A stretch of DNA of 10,048 nt from Ruminococcus sp. UBA4385 (GCA_002391065.1 DGRP01000006.1:4774-14821), one strand, 5' to 3'; shown: positions 1-7,091, counted from the first letter of the stretch. Numbers and translations: made by a program. The notes: generated from the letters alone by a model not told the origin.

Positions 1-12
1 AGCTCCGACAAA

Positions 13-157
13 GGGCGTGCAGAAAAAAAGCGGACGTGAAACAAAACAAGGGATACAAACGGAGCAAAGGGCGAGCTCCGAAACCTGCACGCCCCTGACG
101 AAACAGAGAGCGTAAGCGAACGCTTTTCGTCAGTCGGAAGTGTGGAGCACTTCCGAC
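13..157. repeat. Cluster of back-to-back inverted repeats upstream of gltX
   Basis: Three stems follow each other almost without gaps. gggcgtgcag (13-22) pairs with ctgcacgccc (85-94) and encloses a smaller hairpin, cggagc (60-65) with gctccg (75-80). Next, ctgacgaaa (95-103) pairs with tttcgtcag (125-133), with gcgt/acgc (110-113/120-123) stacked inside. Finally gtcggaagtg (133-142) pairs with cacttccgac (148-157) around a 5-nt loop. None of the stems is followed by a T-run on either strand, so they are not ordinary intrinsic terminators. The block is strikingly poor in T between 13 and 120. It could be a REP-like intergenic repeat, the remnant of a small element, or a structured leader or ncRNA; the sequence alone does not decide. 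Confidence 0.6.
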
Positions 158-177
158 GACCACTATCCATAAAAAAA

Positions 178-203
178 CAAATATAAAAACCAAATATAAA
201 AAC
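178..203. repeat. 13-nt tandem duplication just upstream of gltX
   Basis: The unit caaatataaaaac occurs twice, perfectly, at 178-190 and 191-203. Each copy contains TATAAA, which resembles a -10 box, but no fitting -35 hexamer lies 16-18 nt upstream of either copy. I therefore do not call a promoter. The gltX ribosome binding site (gaaagga, 209-215) follows directly. Confidence 0.8.
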
Positions 204-223
204 CATACGAAAGGACAAGCACA

Positions 224-1669
224 ATGAATAAAGTCAGAACAAGATTTGCACCGTCACCAACGGGCTATATGCATATCGGAAATCTCAGAACAGCTCTCTT
301 TGCATACCTTATCGCAAAGAAAAATAACGGAGATTTTATACTAAGAATAGAGGATACCGATCAGGAGCGCTATGTCGAGGGCGCTGTTGATGTGATATAT
401 AATACCCTTAAAGACGTAGGCCTTAACTGGGACGAGGGCCCTGATATAGGCGGTCCCGTAGGCCCCTATGTTCAGTCCGAAAGAATGGGTATGTTCAAGC
501 AGTACGCAGAGGAGCTCGTTAAAAAGGGCGAGGCCTATTATTGCTTCTGCGATAAGGAAAGACTCGATAAGGTCAGAGCCGAGCAGGAGGCTAAGGGCGA
601 AACTCCTATGTATGACAGGCACTGCCGTCACCTCTCTCAGGAGGAGATCGACAAAAACCTCGCTGAGGGCAAGCCTTACGTTATCAGACAGGCTATCCCC
701 GACGGCGAGATAACCTTCCATGATGAGCTCTACGGCGATATAAAGGTTGACTGCGCCGAGCTTGATGACCAGATCCTTATCAAGACCGACGGTATGCCGA
801 CATATAACTTCGCAAACGTTGTTGACGACCACCTTATGGGTATCACTCACGTTGTAAGAGGAAATGAGTACCTCGCTTCCGCCCCGAAGTATACGCTCCT
901 TTATAAGGCATTCGGCTGGGAGGAGCCTACCTATATCCACGTTGAGCATATTATGAAGGATAAACAGCATAAGCTTTCAAAGCGTGACGGTGACGCTTCC
1001 TATCAGGATCTGATGAAGAAGGGCTATCTCAAAGAGGCTGTTATAAACTATATCGCTCTGCTCGGCTGGGCGCCGAAATCTGAGCAGGAGATCTTCACTC
1101 TTGATGAGCTTATTCAGGAGTTTGATATTCACGGGCTCTCAAAGTCGCCTGCGATTTTTGACCCTCTGAAGCTCAGAGCTATAAATGCAAAGTATATAAA
1201 GGCGCTCTCTCCCGAGAAGTTTGCTGAGTACGCTGTCCCCTACATCAGGCAGAGCATAAAGCGTGAGGACATAGACCTGAATGAAGTTGCAGGTCTTTTG
1301 CAGGCAAGAACAGAGGTCTTTACCGATATCCCCGAAATGGTAGACTTCTTTGATGAGCTTCCTGCTTACGGGAATGACCTCTACACCCATAAGAAAATGA
1401 AAACCAACCCCGAAAATTCCCTTGAATCCTTAAAGGCAGTGCTGCCTGTGCTCGAGGCTCTTGAGGACTGGAGCATGGACGGCGTTCATGAGGCGCTCTT
1501 CTCCCTTATCGGAGAGCTTGGCGTTAAGAACGGCATTATCCTCTGGCCGCTGAGAGTGGCACTTTCGGGCAAGCCCTCTACCCCCGGCGGTGCGGTTGAG
1601 CTTGCACACCTGCTCGGAAAAGAGGACTCGATAAAGAGAGTAAAGAAGGGTATTGAACAGCTTTCATAA
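224..1669 (+). CDS. gltX: Glutamyl-tRNA synthetase
   Basis: Class I aminoacyl-tRNA synthetase that charges tRNA with glutamate in the cytoplasm. The 481-aa length fits the bacterial family. The N-terminal Rossmann fold carries the HIGH-type motif as HIGN at residues 17-20 within [11 protein letters not shown], and the KMSKS-type loop is KLSKR at 250-254. A Cys-x-Cys pair (C107, C109) and Cys-x-His pair (C134, H136) match the zinc site known from E. coli GluRS, with the same 25-residue gap. The helical C-terminal part should bind the anticodon. The start ATG is supported by GAAAGGA at 209-215, 8 nt upstream, and by the canonical beginning [14 protein letters not shown]. No T-box leader is visible. 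Many Firmicutes use a non-discriminating GluRS that also charges tRNA-Gln; which type this is cannot be told by eye. Confidence 0.97.
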   Translation: MNKVRTRFAPSPTGYMHIGNLRTALFAYLIAKKNNGDFILRIEDTDQERYVEGAVDVIYNTLKDVGLNWDEGPDIGGPVGPYVQSERMGMFKQYAEELVKKGEAYYCFCDKERLDKVRAEQEAKGETPMYDRHCRHLSQEEIDKNLAEGKPYVIRQAIPDGEITFHDELYGDIKVDCAELDDQILIKTDGMPTYNFANVVDDHLMGITHVVRGNEYLASAPKYTLLYKAFGWEEPTYIHVEHIMKDKQHKLSKRDGDASYQDLMKKGYLKEAVINYIALLGWAPKSEQEIFTLDELIQEFDIHGLSKSPAIFDPLKLRAINAKYIKALSPEKFAEYAVPYIRQSIKREDIDLNEVAGLLQARTEVFTDIPEMVDFFDELPAYGNDLYTHKKMKTNPENSLESLKAVLPVLEALEDWSMDGVHEALFSLIGELGVKNGIILWPLRVALSGKPSTPGGAVELAHLLGKEDSIKRVKKGIEQLS

Positions 1670-1682
1670 GGCTGTCACAGTG

Positions 1683-1710
1683 CTGTCACATGACAGTACT
1701 AGGATATATT
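1683..1710 (+). promoter_or_regulatory. Candidate promoter of the ABC operon
   Basis: CTGTCA (1683-1688, 4 of 6 matches to TTGACA) and TATATT (1705-1710, 5 of 6 to TATAAT) are separated by 16 nt in the gap between gltX and the ABC ATPase gene. The -35 region sits in an imperfect palindrome (1679-1700, agtgctgtca/tgacagtact with one mismatch) and next to a direct repeat of gctgtcaca (1671-1679 and 1682-1690), which could be an operator. The palindrome has no T-tail, so it is not a convincing gltX terminator. The promoter call rests on hexamer similarity only. Confidence 0.35.
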
Positions 1711-1730
1711 ATGTATGTAATCTTACCTCT

Positions 1731-1764
1731 AGGAAAGGGGGAAGTTCCGTTTACGGAATAGAAA
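1731..1764 (+). promoter_or_regulatory. Distant Shine-Dalgarno with a hairpin between it and the start codon
   Basis: The strongest Shine-Dalgarno-like stretch before the ABC ATPase, aggaaaggggg (1731-1741), ends 23 nt before ATG 1765, which is too far for normal initiation. An in-frame TAG at 1759-1761 rules out any earlier start. Between them lies ttccg-ttta-cggaa (1745-1758), a perfect 5-bp hairpin. If it folds, it removes 14 nt and leaves about 9 nt effective spacing. The alternative is that the weak GGAA at 1755-1758 acts as the Shine-Dalgarno, in which case folding would hide it. Confidence 0.45.
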
Positions 1765-2736
1765 ATGATAGAAGTTGTAAATCTTACAAAAAGATACGGT
1801 GACAAAAAGGCTGTCAACAATATCTCGTTCAAGGCCGAGGACGGTGAGGTGCTGGGCTTTCTTGGGCCTAACGGCGCAGGCAAATCCACCACTATGAACA
1901 TTCTGACAGGCTATATCTCCTGCACTGACGGAAAGGCTCTTATCGACGGGATAGATATTCTCGAAGAGCCCGTCAAGGCGAAAAAGCAGATAGGCTACCT
2001 CCCCGAGATACCGCCCCTTTATGTGGATATGACGGTAAAGGAGTATCTGTACTTTATCTATGACCTGAAAAAGTGCAAGCTGCCGAAGATCTCTCACCTT
2101 AAAGATATCTGTCAGCTTGTGAAGATCGATAATGTGTACAACAGGATAATAAAGAACCTTTCAAAGGGCTACAGACAGAGAGTCGGGCTTGCGCAGGCTC
2201 TTGTCGGAAACCCTAAGGTGCTTATCCTTGATGAGCCTACGGTAGGCCTTGACCCGAACCAGATAATCGAGATAAGGACCCTTATCAAAAAGCTCGGCAG
2301 GAACCATACTGTTATTCTGTCCTCGCATATACTGTCCGAGGTGCAGGCTGTCTGCGACAGGATCGTAGTTATCAATGAGGGCAGGATAGTCGCTAATGAC
2401 ACCGAGGAAAACCTCTCGCAGAAGCTCTCAAACGAGCATAAGCTGACAGCAAAGATAGAGGGCGACTCGGAAAAAGTGCTCAAGGCTGTAAAGGCTATCA
2501 GGGGAGTTATCTCCGCAGAATGCATAATGCAGGATAAAAAGGGCGTCGGCACCTATACGATAGAGGCAAGCGAGAAGAGAGACATAAGAAAAGAGCTCTT
2601 CACCTGCATAGCCGAGAACGGCTGGTATATGCTGGAGCTTAAAACCTCCGAGCTGTCGCTTGAGGATATATTCATCAAGCTTACTATGGGCGAGAATCTC
2701 ATTGCCGATGACGAAGAAGAGGAGGCTGAGGACTGA
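1765..2736 (+). CDS. ABC transporter ATP-binding protein, GldA-like
   Basis: Cytoplasmic ATPase that should drive the membrane protein encoded immediately downstream. Visible motifs in order: Walker A GPNGAGKST (residues 34-42), a Q-loop region IGYLPE (76-81) with the Pro-Glu form typical of GldA and related ABC-2 ATPases, signature LSKGYRQRV (132-140), Walker B VLILDEP (152-158), D-loop GLDP (161-164) and switch His188. All catalytic residues are present. After the nucleotide-binding domain comes a roughly 100-residue C-terminal extension as seen in ABC-2 ATPases, ending in a strongly acidic tail (DDEEEEAED). The start is fixed by an in-frame stop six bases upstream and by the usual opening MIEVVNLTKRYG. 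The gene order ATPase, permease, GldG-like protein matches the GldA-GldF-GldG set of Bacteroidetes. In a Firmicute a gliding role is not implied, and the substrate is unknown. Confidence 0.93.
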   Translation: MIEVVNLTKRYGDKKAVNNISFKAEDGEVLGFLGPNGAGKSTTMNILTGYISCTDGKALIDGIDILEEPVKAKKQIGYLPEIPPLYVDMTVKEYLYFIYDLKKCKLPKISHLKDICQLVKIDNVYNRIIKNLSKGYRQRVGLAQALVGNPKVLILDEPTVGLDPNQIIEIRTLIKKLGRNHTVILSSHILSEVQAVCDRIVVINEGRIVANDTEENLSQKLSNEHKLTAKIEGDSEKVLKAVKAIRGVISAECIMQDKKGVGTYTIEASEKRDIRKELFTCIAENGWYMLELKTSELSLEDIFIKLTMGENLIADDEEEEAED

Positions 2737-3440
2737 TGGGCGCTGTATTCAGAAGAGAGCTGAGGTCTTATTTCACCTCACCTATCGGCTACATATTTCT
2801 TGCGGCCTTTTATGCATACGCAGGTATAATGTTTTCGAGCTACAGCTTAGAAAGCGGCTACACAAAGCTTGATTCGCTGTTTGGCTCACTCCTTATTATA
2901 ATAGTAGTGCTTGTGCCTATCCTCACAATGAGAACTATCTCCGAGGAGAAGCGTTCAAAAACCGACCAGTGTCTGCTGACTGCCCCTGTAGGGCTCGGCG
3001 CTATAGTGGTCGGAAAGTTCCTGGCGGCATTTCTTATCTACCTTATGGCAGTGTCTATCACTGTGGTGTTCGCAGTTGTGGTTTCGGCATACGGCAGCCC
3101 CGACTGGAACGTGGTAGTCGGAAATATAGTCGCACTCGCACTTGTGGGCGGAGCATATATCTCGATCGGCATACTCTGCTCCTCGTTTACTGAAAATCAG
3201 GTGGTCGCTGCGGTAATAAGCTTTATTGCTCTGCTGCTTGTGTCATTCCTGACGACTATTGCAAATATCCTGCCCTTTGAATGGCTTCAGAAGGCCTGCA
3301 GCAGGATATCCTTCGGAGAGAGATACTACTCCTTTACCTACGGAGTGTTCGACTTTTCAAACGTTGTGTTCTTTGTGAGCGCTGTTGCAGTGTTCCTGTT
3401 CCTGACGGTCAGGGTGCTGGAAAAGCGCCGCTGGTCATAA
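2736..3440 (+). CDS. ABC-2 type permease, GldF-like
   Basis: Integral membrane subunit of the transporter, 234 aa, with six likely helices at about residues 17-36, 50-65, 93-117, 127-148, 155-178 and 207-226. The segment LTMRTISEEKRSKTDQ followed by LLTAPV (about 63-85) is the typical cytoplasmic coupling region of ABC-2 permeases of the GldF kind (MR..EE...T...LLT.PV). The start codon overlaps the stop of the ATPase gene by one base (TGATG), with GAGGAGG upstream inside that gene, so translational coupling is very likely. Only one permease gene is present, so the working transporter would probably contain two copies of it. The tail ends in KRRWS, positively charged as expected for a cytoplasmic end. 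Direction and substrate of transport cannot be read from the sequence. Confidence 0.9.
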   Translation: MGAVFRRELRSYFTSPIGYIFLAAFYAYAGIMFSSYSLESGYTKLDSLFGSLLIIIVVLVPILTMRTISEEKRSKTDQCLLTAPVGLGAIVVGKFLAAFLIYLMAVSITVVFAVVVSAYGSPDWNVVVGNIVALALVGGAYISIGILCSSFTENQVVAAVISFIALLLVSFLTTIANILPFEWLQKACSRISFGERYYSFTYGVFDFSNVVFFVSAVAVFLFLTVRVLEKRRWS

Positions 3441-3459
3441 CGTGAAGCGAATACCGGAA

Positions 3460-3473
3460 AAGGAGGTTGATCC
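3460..3473 (+). promoter_or_regulatory. Extended Shine-Dalgarno, near-complete anti-16S match
   Basis: aaggaggttgatcc lies in the 36-nt gap before the GldG-like gene. It matches the complement of the usual bacterial 16S rRNA 3' tail (AAGGAGGTGATCC) over its whole length apart from one extra T. The GGAGG core ends 10 nt before ATG 3477. This suggests strong independent initiation for that gene although it sits third in the operon. Confidence 0.8.
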
Positions 3474-3476
3474 TTA

Positions 3477-5144
3477 ATGGAGGATAATGAGAAGAAGGAA
3501 AAGGTCTCGAGGTCGGGCTCGGAGCTTCTTAATGACGTTATAAATGACGAGAAGAAGGAGTCTGAAAAGAGCGAGACCGCTGAGAATAAAAAGGAAAAGA
3601 AGCCCAAGGAGAAAAAGGGCACAGCCAAGAAGTTAAAGCACGGCACTATGGCTACGGTGCTTACCTGTGTGTTTGTGGCACTGGTGGTGCTTGTGAACGT
3701 GGTCACTACAATGATCTTTGACAGGTATCCTATCAATATTGACCTTACCTCGCAGAAGATATACTCTGTGACCGACAAGACCGAGAAGTATGTGAAAAGC
3801 CTTGACAAGGACGTTCTCATAACTGTATTTGCAGACGAAGAGGTCTTTGAGGCTTACAACTCATACACAAAGCAGGCGTCGGAGCTTATTAAGAACTACG
3901 CCAAAATGAACAAGCATATCACCTACAGATATGCGGATATAGACTCAAACCCCGAGATCGCAAGAGATTATGAGGAAACCCCTCAGAGCTTTGATATCTA
4001 CTTCGAGACCGAGGGCGAGGCTGACGGAAAGAAGATCAAAAGAACCAAGAGGGTAGGCATGGTTGACCTTGTTACCTTCAAGGACGAGTTTCTTTCACAG
4101 CTTTCCGAGACAGGCTACAGCGTTGAAATGCTTGCAAAGCAGTATGGAGACCTGAATGTCCTCTACTATTACGGCGAGGCTGTTGAGTCCTCAAATGCAG
4201 AGCAGGCCTTTACCTCGGCGCTGATGACAGTCACCGACCCGAACCCTGTTTATGTTACGTTTGTAACAGGCTCAAACGAGCTTGTGCCCCTTTCGTATTT
4301 TCAGGAGCTCCTGTCGGCAAACGGCTACAATGTGAACTCCATAGACATAACGACCGAGCAGATCCCCGACGAGACAGACGTTATCGTTCTGCCCTCGCCG
4401 AAGGCTGACTATACAGAGGAGGACGTGCAGAAGCTCAGTGACTTCCTCAACAACGGAGGAAACCTCGGCAAGCAGATGATCTATGTAGGTGCATACGGGC
4501 AGGACGAGACACCGAACCTTGACGAGTTCTTAGCTGAGTACGGCATTGAGCTCGGAGAGGGCGTTATCTGCGAGAAGGACGCTGCAAGATACTACAACGA
4601 GCAGTGGACAACTATCGTTGACAATGTGAGCGAGGATTTCACTCAGGACGTTCACACCGATTCACCGAAGATCATCACAAGCTATACAAGGCCTGTAAAG
4701 GTGCTCTTTGATGAGCAGGGCATGGTAGCCTGCAAGGCATATCTGAGCTCTACTTCGTCTGCGTTTACTATATCGGCTCAGCAGGAGACCCTTGAAAAGG
4801 GAACTCAGAACTATGCGGTAATGGGCTCTAAGGCTAAGTTTACAGACGATAATGACACAGTCTACTCAAACATTTTTGCACTGGGCTCACCTTATCTGCT
4901 TTATGATATGTATCTGCAGTCCGACAGGTATCAGAATGCAGAGTACATCATAAGCGTTCTCAACGGCATGACAGGCAAGACCACTATTGAGGGTCTTACC
5001 ATTCAGCCGAAGACGATCACAGGAGAGGTCTTCGACATCACCGAGAGCCAGAAGTCAAGACTTAAATGGACATTCTGCCTTATCGTGCCTGTGTGCGTAC
5101 TGGTGATAGGCATAGTTGTTTGGATAAGACGTAAAAACCGCTGA
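3477..5144 (+). CDS. GldG-like ABC transporter auxiliary protein
   Basis: Membrane protein of 555 aa. Residues 1-57 form a very Lys/Glu-rich, probably cytoplasmic segment. A membrane helix spans about 58-81, a large extracytoplasmic part follows, and a C-terminal helix (about 531-549) ends in RRKNR. Just after helix 1 comes DLTSQKIYSVT (89-99), the hallmark of GldG/ABC auxiliary proteins, followed by a thioredoxin-like region (about 110-155). EQAFTSALMTVT (242-253) and the segment about 258-333 (PVYVTFVTGSNE, then DVIVLPSP and FLNNGGNL) resemble the GldG beta/alpha domain. FLAEYGIELGEGVI (351-364) is also typical. In known sets it works with the ATPase and permease; its molecular job is not established. 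The long charged N-terminus is longer than I would expect for the family and may be species-specific. Confidence 0.85.
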   Translation: MEDNEKKEKVSRSGSELLNDVINDEKKESEKSETAENKKEKKPKEKKGTAKKLKHGTMATVLTCVFVALVVLVNVVTTMIFDRYPINIDLTSQKIYSVTDKTEKYVKSLDKDVLITVFADEEVFEAYNSYTKQASELIKNYAKMNKHITYRYADIDSNPEIARDYEETPQSFDIYFETEGEADGKKIKRTKRVGMVDLVTFKDEFLSQLSETGYSVEMLAKQYGDLNVLYYYGEAVESSNAEQAFTSALMTVTDPNPVYVTFVTGSNELVPLSYFQELLSANGYNVNSIDITTEQIPDETDVIVLPSPKADYTEEDVQKLSDFLNNGGNLGKQMIYVGAYGQDETPNLDEFLAEYGIELGEGVICEKDAARYYNEQWTTIVDNVSEDFTQDVHTDSPKIITSYTRPVKVLFDEQGMVACKAYLSSTSSAFTISAQQETLEKGTQNYAVMGSKAKFTDDNDTVYSNIFALGSPYLLYDMYLQSDRYQNAEYIISVLNGMTGKTTIEGLTIQPKTITGEVFDITESQKSRLKWTFCLIVPVCVLVIGIVVWIRRKNR

Positions 5145-5174
5145 TACTGTCTTTGTTCAGGCAAAAGCAATAAT

Positions 5175-5210
5175 AGGCGTTTTTTAGGTAATAGGTGTTT
5201 TTTAGGTAAT
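5175..5210 (+). repeat. Left-arm tandem 18-nt repeats
   Basis: Unit 1 is aggcgttttttaggtaat (5175-5192). Unit 2 (5193-5210) is the same with one C-to-T change. A shortened copy (aggtatttagggaat, 5211-5225) and the heptamer agggaat (5226-5232) follow. Bases 5175-5191 are a perfect 17-bp inverted match to 5504-5520 in the right arm. Confidence 0.9.
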
Positions 5211-5425
5211 AGGTATTTAGGGAATAGGGAATAGGTAAGGTGTCAGCTTCGCTGACTTATGCCCATTCGGGCGCAGGGAAAACCCTGCACCAATACGCGA
5301 CGTAATATTGCTTTGGCTTTTCCAGCCTTGAACGCGGAGCATAATAATGTGGACTATTCAGAATATTAATTATTAGGTAAAAGATATTCAGATAAAGTAT
5401 CACTTATAACCTATCATCTAGGGGT

Positions 5426-5445
5426 ATGGGGCAAAGCCCCATTTT
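5426..5445 (+). terminator. Possible weak terminator-like hairpin inside the repeat element
   Basis: atggggc-aaa-gccccat (5426-5442) is a perfect 7-bp, GC-rich stem with a 3-nt loop, and T 5442-5445 gives a run of four T. It could cause partial termination before the DUF4340 gene. The short T-run and the fact that the hairpin is one of several in the element make a true terminator uncertain. Confidence 0.3.
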
Positions 5446-5481
5446 AAAACATCGCCGAAGGCGATACCATACCTATTCCCT

Positions 5482-5538
5482 ATTACCTAAAAAAAAACGC
5501 CTGTTACCTAAAAAACGCCTGTTACCTAAAAAATGCCT
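5482..5538 (-). repeat. Right-arm tandem 18-nt repeats, inverted
   Basis: Three tandem copies of the same unit in reverse orientation: 5482-5502 (expanded to 21 nt by three extra A, giving nine A in a row), gttacctaaaaaacgcct (5503-5520), and a copy with one C-to-T change (5521-5538). The last copy ends 22 nt before the DUF4340 start, immediately upstream of its ribosome binding site. Length variation of the A-tract suggests replication slippage. Confidence 0.9.
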
Positions 5539-5560
5539 GTTTAAGGGGTGATAATTAGTA

Positions 5561-7066
5561 ATGAATTCTAAAGTACAAGGTATTATAGTCTGCGGAGTGT
5601 GTGCAGTATGCCTCGGAGGTGTGGCGCTGTTTTTATCGAAAACTGCCCCTGCCGATAAGGCGGACAGCTCTTCCTCTTCGCAGTCCTCAAAGGCTGAGAA
5701 GGAGCCCGATGAGAGCGTTGTTATCCTCTCCCGTGAGGCGACGGACATAGTCTCTGTGGAAGTTAAGAACGAAAACGGAGAGTTCACTGTCGAGAAGCCT
5801 GCCTCGGGAAAGACAAACTGGGTCATTGAAGACCTTGTGTCAGTCTCGCAGGATTATACGGCTGAGCAGTCTATGGTGAATAACCTCGGAGGCTTTGAAG
5901 CTAAGAAAACTGCTGAGGAGAACGCTTCCGATATGGCTAAGTACGGTCTTGACGACCCGAAGGTGAGCATTCTTGTCACCTACTCCGACGGGGAGACAAA
6001 GACTCTGTATATCGGTGATGAAGCTCCCGATGCACGCTATGTTTACGCAAGGGTAGACGAGGAAAGCACTGTCTATATGCTCTATCAGAGGAAGCTCAGC
6101 TACTACACGGGCAAGGTTACTGATTATGTGAATCTGACCCTTATTGATAAGCCCTCAGATGACGCATGGCCCGAGTACGGCGAGCTGAGAGTGGTAAGAA
6201 AAGACCTCGACTACGAAATGGCATTCGAGAACAGCACCGACAACACTATGGGCGGTATCTCGGGTCAGGTAATGACCGAGCCTGTGTTCTCGTACCTGAA
6301 TATCACGAACTCTACCGACACCACTCACGGAATGTGGGGACTGACGGCAGCTTCGTGCGAGGTGCTTGAGCCTACAGAGGAACAGCTATCCGAATACGGC
6401 ATAGCTGACCCGTACTGCGAGGTAACTCTCAAGGGCGACAGCTATGACTATGACCTGAAGATAGGAAACGCAGTCTATGAAAAGGACAGCGATGGCAATG
6501 ACACCGACATGATAAGCTCGTATTACTGCTATATTACAGGTGTCAGCGGAAGAAACTGTATCTACAATATCTCCGCAGGAAGCCTGCCGTGGGCATCTAT
6601 CAAGGCCGAGGACGTTACCTCAAGCCTGATGACCACAAACTACATCTATGACCTGAACTCCGTAGCTATTAAGACTGCAGAGCAGGACCTCAGCTTTGAG
6701 ATACAAAGCTCGGGCTCTACCTTTGAGATGACAGACGAGAACGATACCCCCGAGGTCGAAAAGGTCACAGTTGACGGAAAAGACCTCGATGTTGAGAACT
6801 TCAAGGCATTCTATCTCTATATTATGGGCTGCCCCACAGACGAGATCTGCTTTGAAGAGCCGACAGGCGAGAGCGTGCTCACTATCACAATGAACAGAAA
6901 GTCGGGCGGCGAGGACATAATGGAGTTCTACAAGGATTCTTCCAGAAGGTATATAGTGAAGCTCAACGGCGTGCCCTCTTACAGGATACCAAGCGGCTGG
7001 TACGATGTATGTGTTAAGAACATTGAGGCTGTCCTCTCGGATAAGGAGATAGAGGACACCTATTAA
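5561..7066 (+). CDS. Membrane-anchored DUF4340 protein with two domain copies
   Basis: Protein of 501 aa with an N-terminal membrane segment (about 7-25) acting as signal anchor; no convincing lipobox is seen around its cysteines. A Ser-rich linker (36-44) leads to an extracytoplasmic part. DUF4340-type cores occur twice: KYGLDDP (127-133) followed by TLYIGDEAPDARYVYARV (148-165), and EYGIADP (278-284) followed by DLKIGNAVYEKD (298-309). The C-terminal segment RYIVKLNGVPSYRIPSGWYD (463-482) is also typical. DUF4340 genes commonly accompany GldG-like ABC modules, so it is probably an outer partner of the transporter encoded upstream. Its biochemical role is unknown. The start is supported by aaggggtg (5543-5550), 10 nt before ATG. 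It is separated from the rest of the operon by the palindromic element, so its expression may be uncoupled. Confidence 0.85.
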   Translation: MNSKVQGIIVCGVCAVCLGGVALFLSKTAPADKADSSSSSQSSKAEKEPDESVVILSREATDIVSVEVKNENGEFTVEKPASGKTNWVIEDLVSVSQDYTAEQSMVNNLGGFEAKKTAEENASDMAKYGLDDPKVSILVTYSDGETKTLYIGDEAPDARYVYARVDEESTVYMLYQRKLSYYTGKVTDYVNLTLIDKPSDDAWPEYGELRVVRKDLDYEMAFENSTDNTMGGISGQVMTEPVFSYLNITNSTDTTHGMWGLTAASCEVLEPTEEQLSEYGIADPYCEVTLKGDSYDYDLKIGNAVYEKDSDGNDTDMISSYYCYITGVSGRNCIYNISAGSLPWASIKAEDVTSSLMTTNYIYDLNSVAIKTAEQDLSFEIQSSGSTFEMTDENDTPEVEKVTVDGKDLDVENFKAFYLYIMGCPTDEICFEEPTGESVLTITMNRKSGGEDIMEFYKDSSRRYIVKLNGVPSYRIPSGWYDVCVKNIEAVLSDKEIEDTY

Positions 7067-7091
7067 GACAAAATCTGCACATAAGACGTGC

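Larger units (their letters stand above)
5172..5541. mobile_element. Palindromic MITE-like repeat element, no coding capacity
   Basis: The 416-nt gap between the GldG-like and DUF4340 genes is largely filled by this element. The left arm (5172-5241), read outside to inside, is two 18-nt units, a shortened third unit (5211-5225), agggaat and aggtaaggt. The right arm (5466-5541), reverse-complemented, shows the same order: three units, agggaat and aggtatggt. The arms could form a stem of roughly 65-70 bp. The interior (about 5242-5465) carries compact hairpins: gtcagc-ttc-gctgac (5242-5256), gccc/gggc (5261-5272), gcaggg-aaaa-ccctgc (5273-5288), atggggc-aaa-gccccat (5426-5442) and atcgcc-gaa-ggcgat (5451-5465). 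It has no open frame of note, no transposase and no convincing promoter. I see no clear target-site duplication. A MITE, a REP/STRR-like expanding repeat, or an RNA-processing structure are all possible. Confidence 0.65.

Noticed and set aside
2..115. Open + strand frames at the window start (stops at 113-115 in one frame and about 37-39 in another) as the end of an upstream gene
   Set aside because: All three frames are nearly open because the stretch is T-poor; the translations are low-complexity Lys/Arg/Gln-rich and the region is made of inverted repeats.
1..223. T-box leader for gltX
   Set aside because: No T-box consensus (AGGGTGG..ACCGCG) and no terminator with T-run were found; the stems present do not match the T-box layout.
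341..970. Long minus-strand reading frames over gltX and other genes (also 1729-2097, 2169-2552, 7713-8222, 8442-8918)
   Set aside because: They lie opposite clear coding genes, lack ribosome binding sites and recognisable proteins, and are frame shadows.
1893..2185. LSKGY signature instead of LSGGQ and Pro-Glu Q-loop in the ATPase as signs of inactivation
   Set aside because: These variants are normal for GldA-type and other ABC-2 ATPases; Walker A, Walker B and the switch His are intact.
5172..5541. CRISPR array
   Set aside because: The 18-nt units are directly adjacent without unique spacers, they are inverted between the two arms, and no cas genes are present.
5575..5620. Lipoprotein signal at the DUF4340 N-terminus
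   Set aside because: Cysteines at residues 11, 14 and 17 lack a proper lipobox (no L-[AS]-[GA]-C), so a signal anchor is more likely.
5473..5826. Minus-strand frame running from DUF4340 into the repeat element
   Set aside because: Its C-terminal end is a translation of the tandem repeats (repeating LGNRRF-like pattern); no ribosome binding site or domain.
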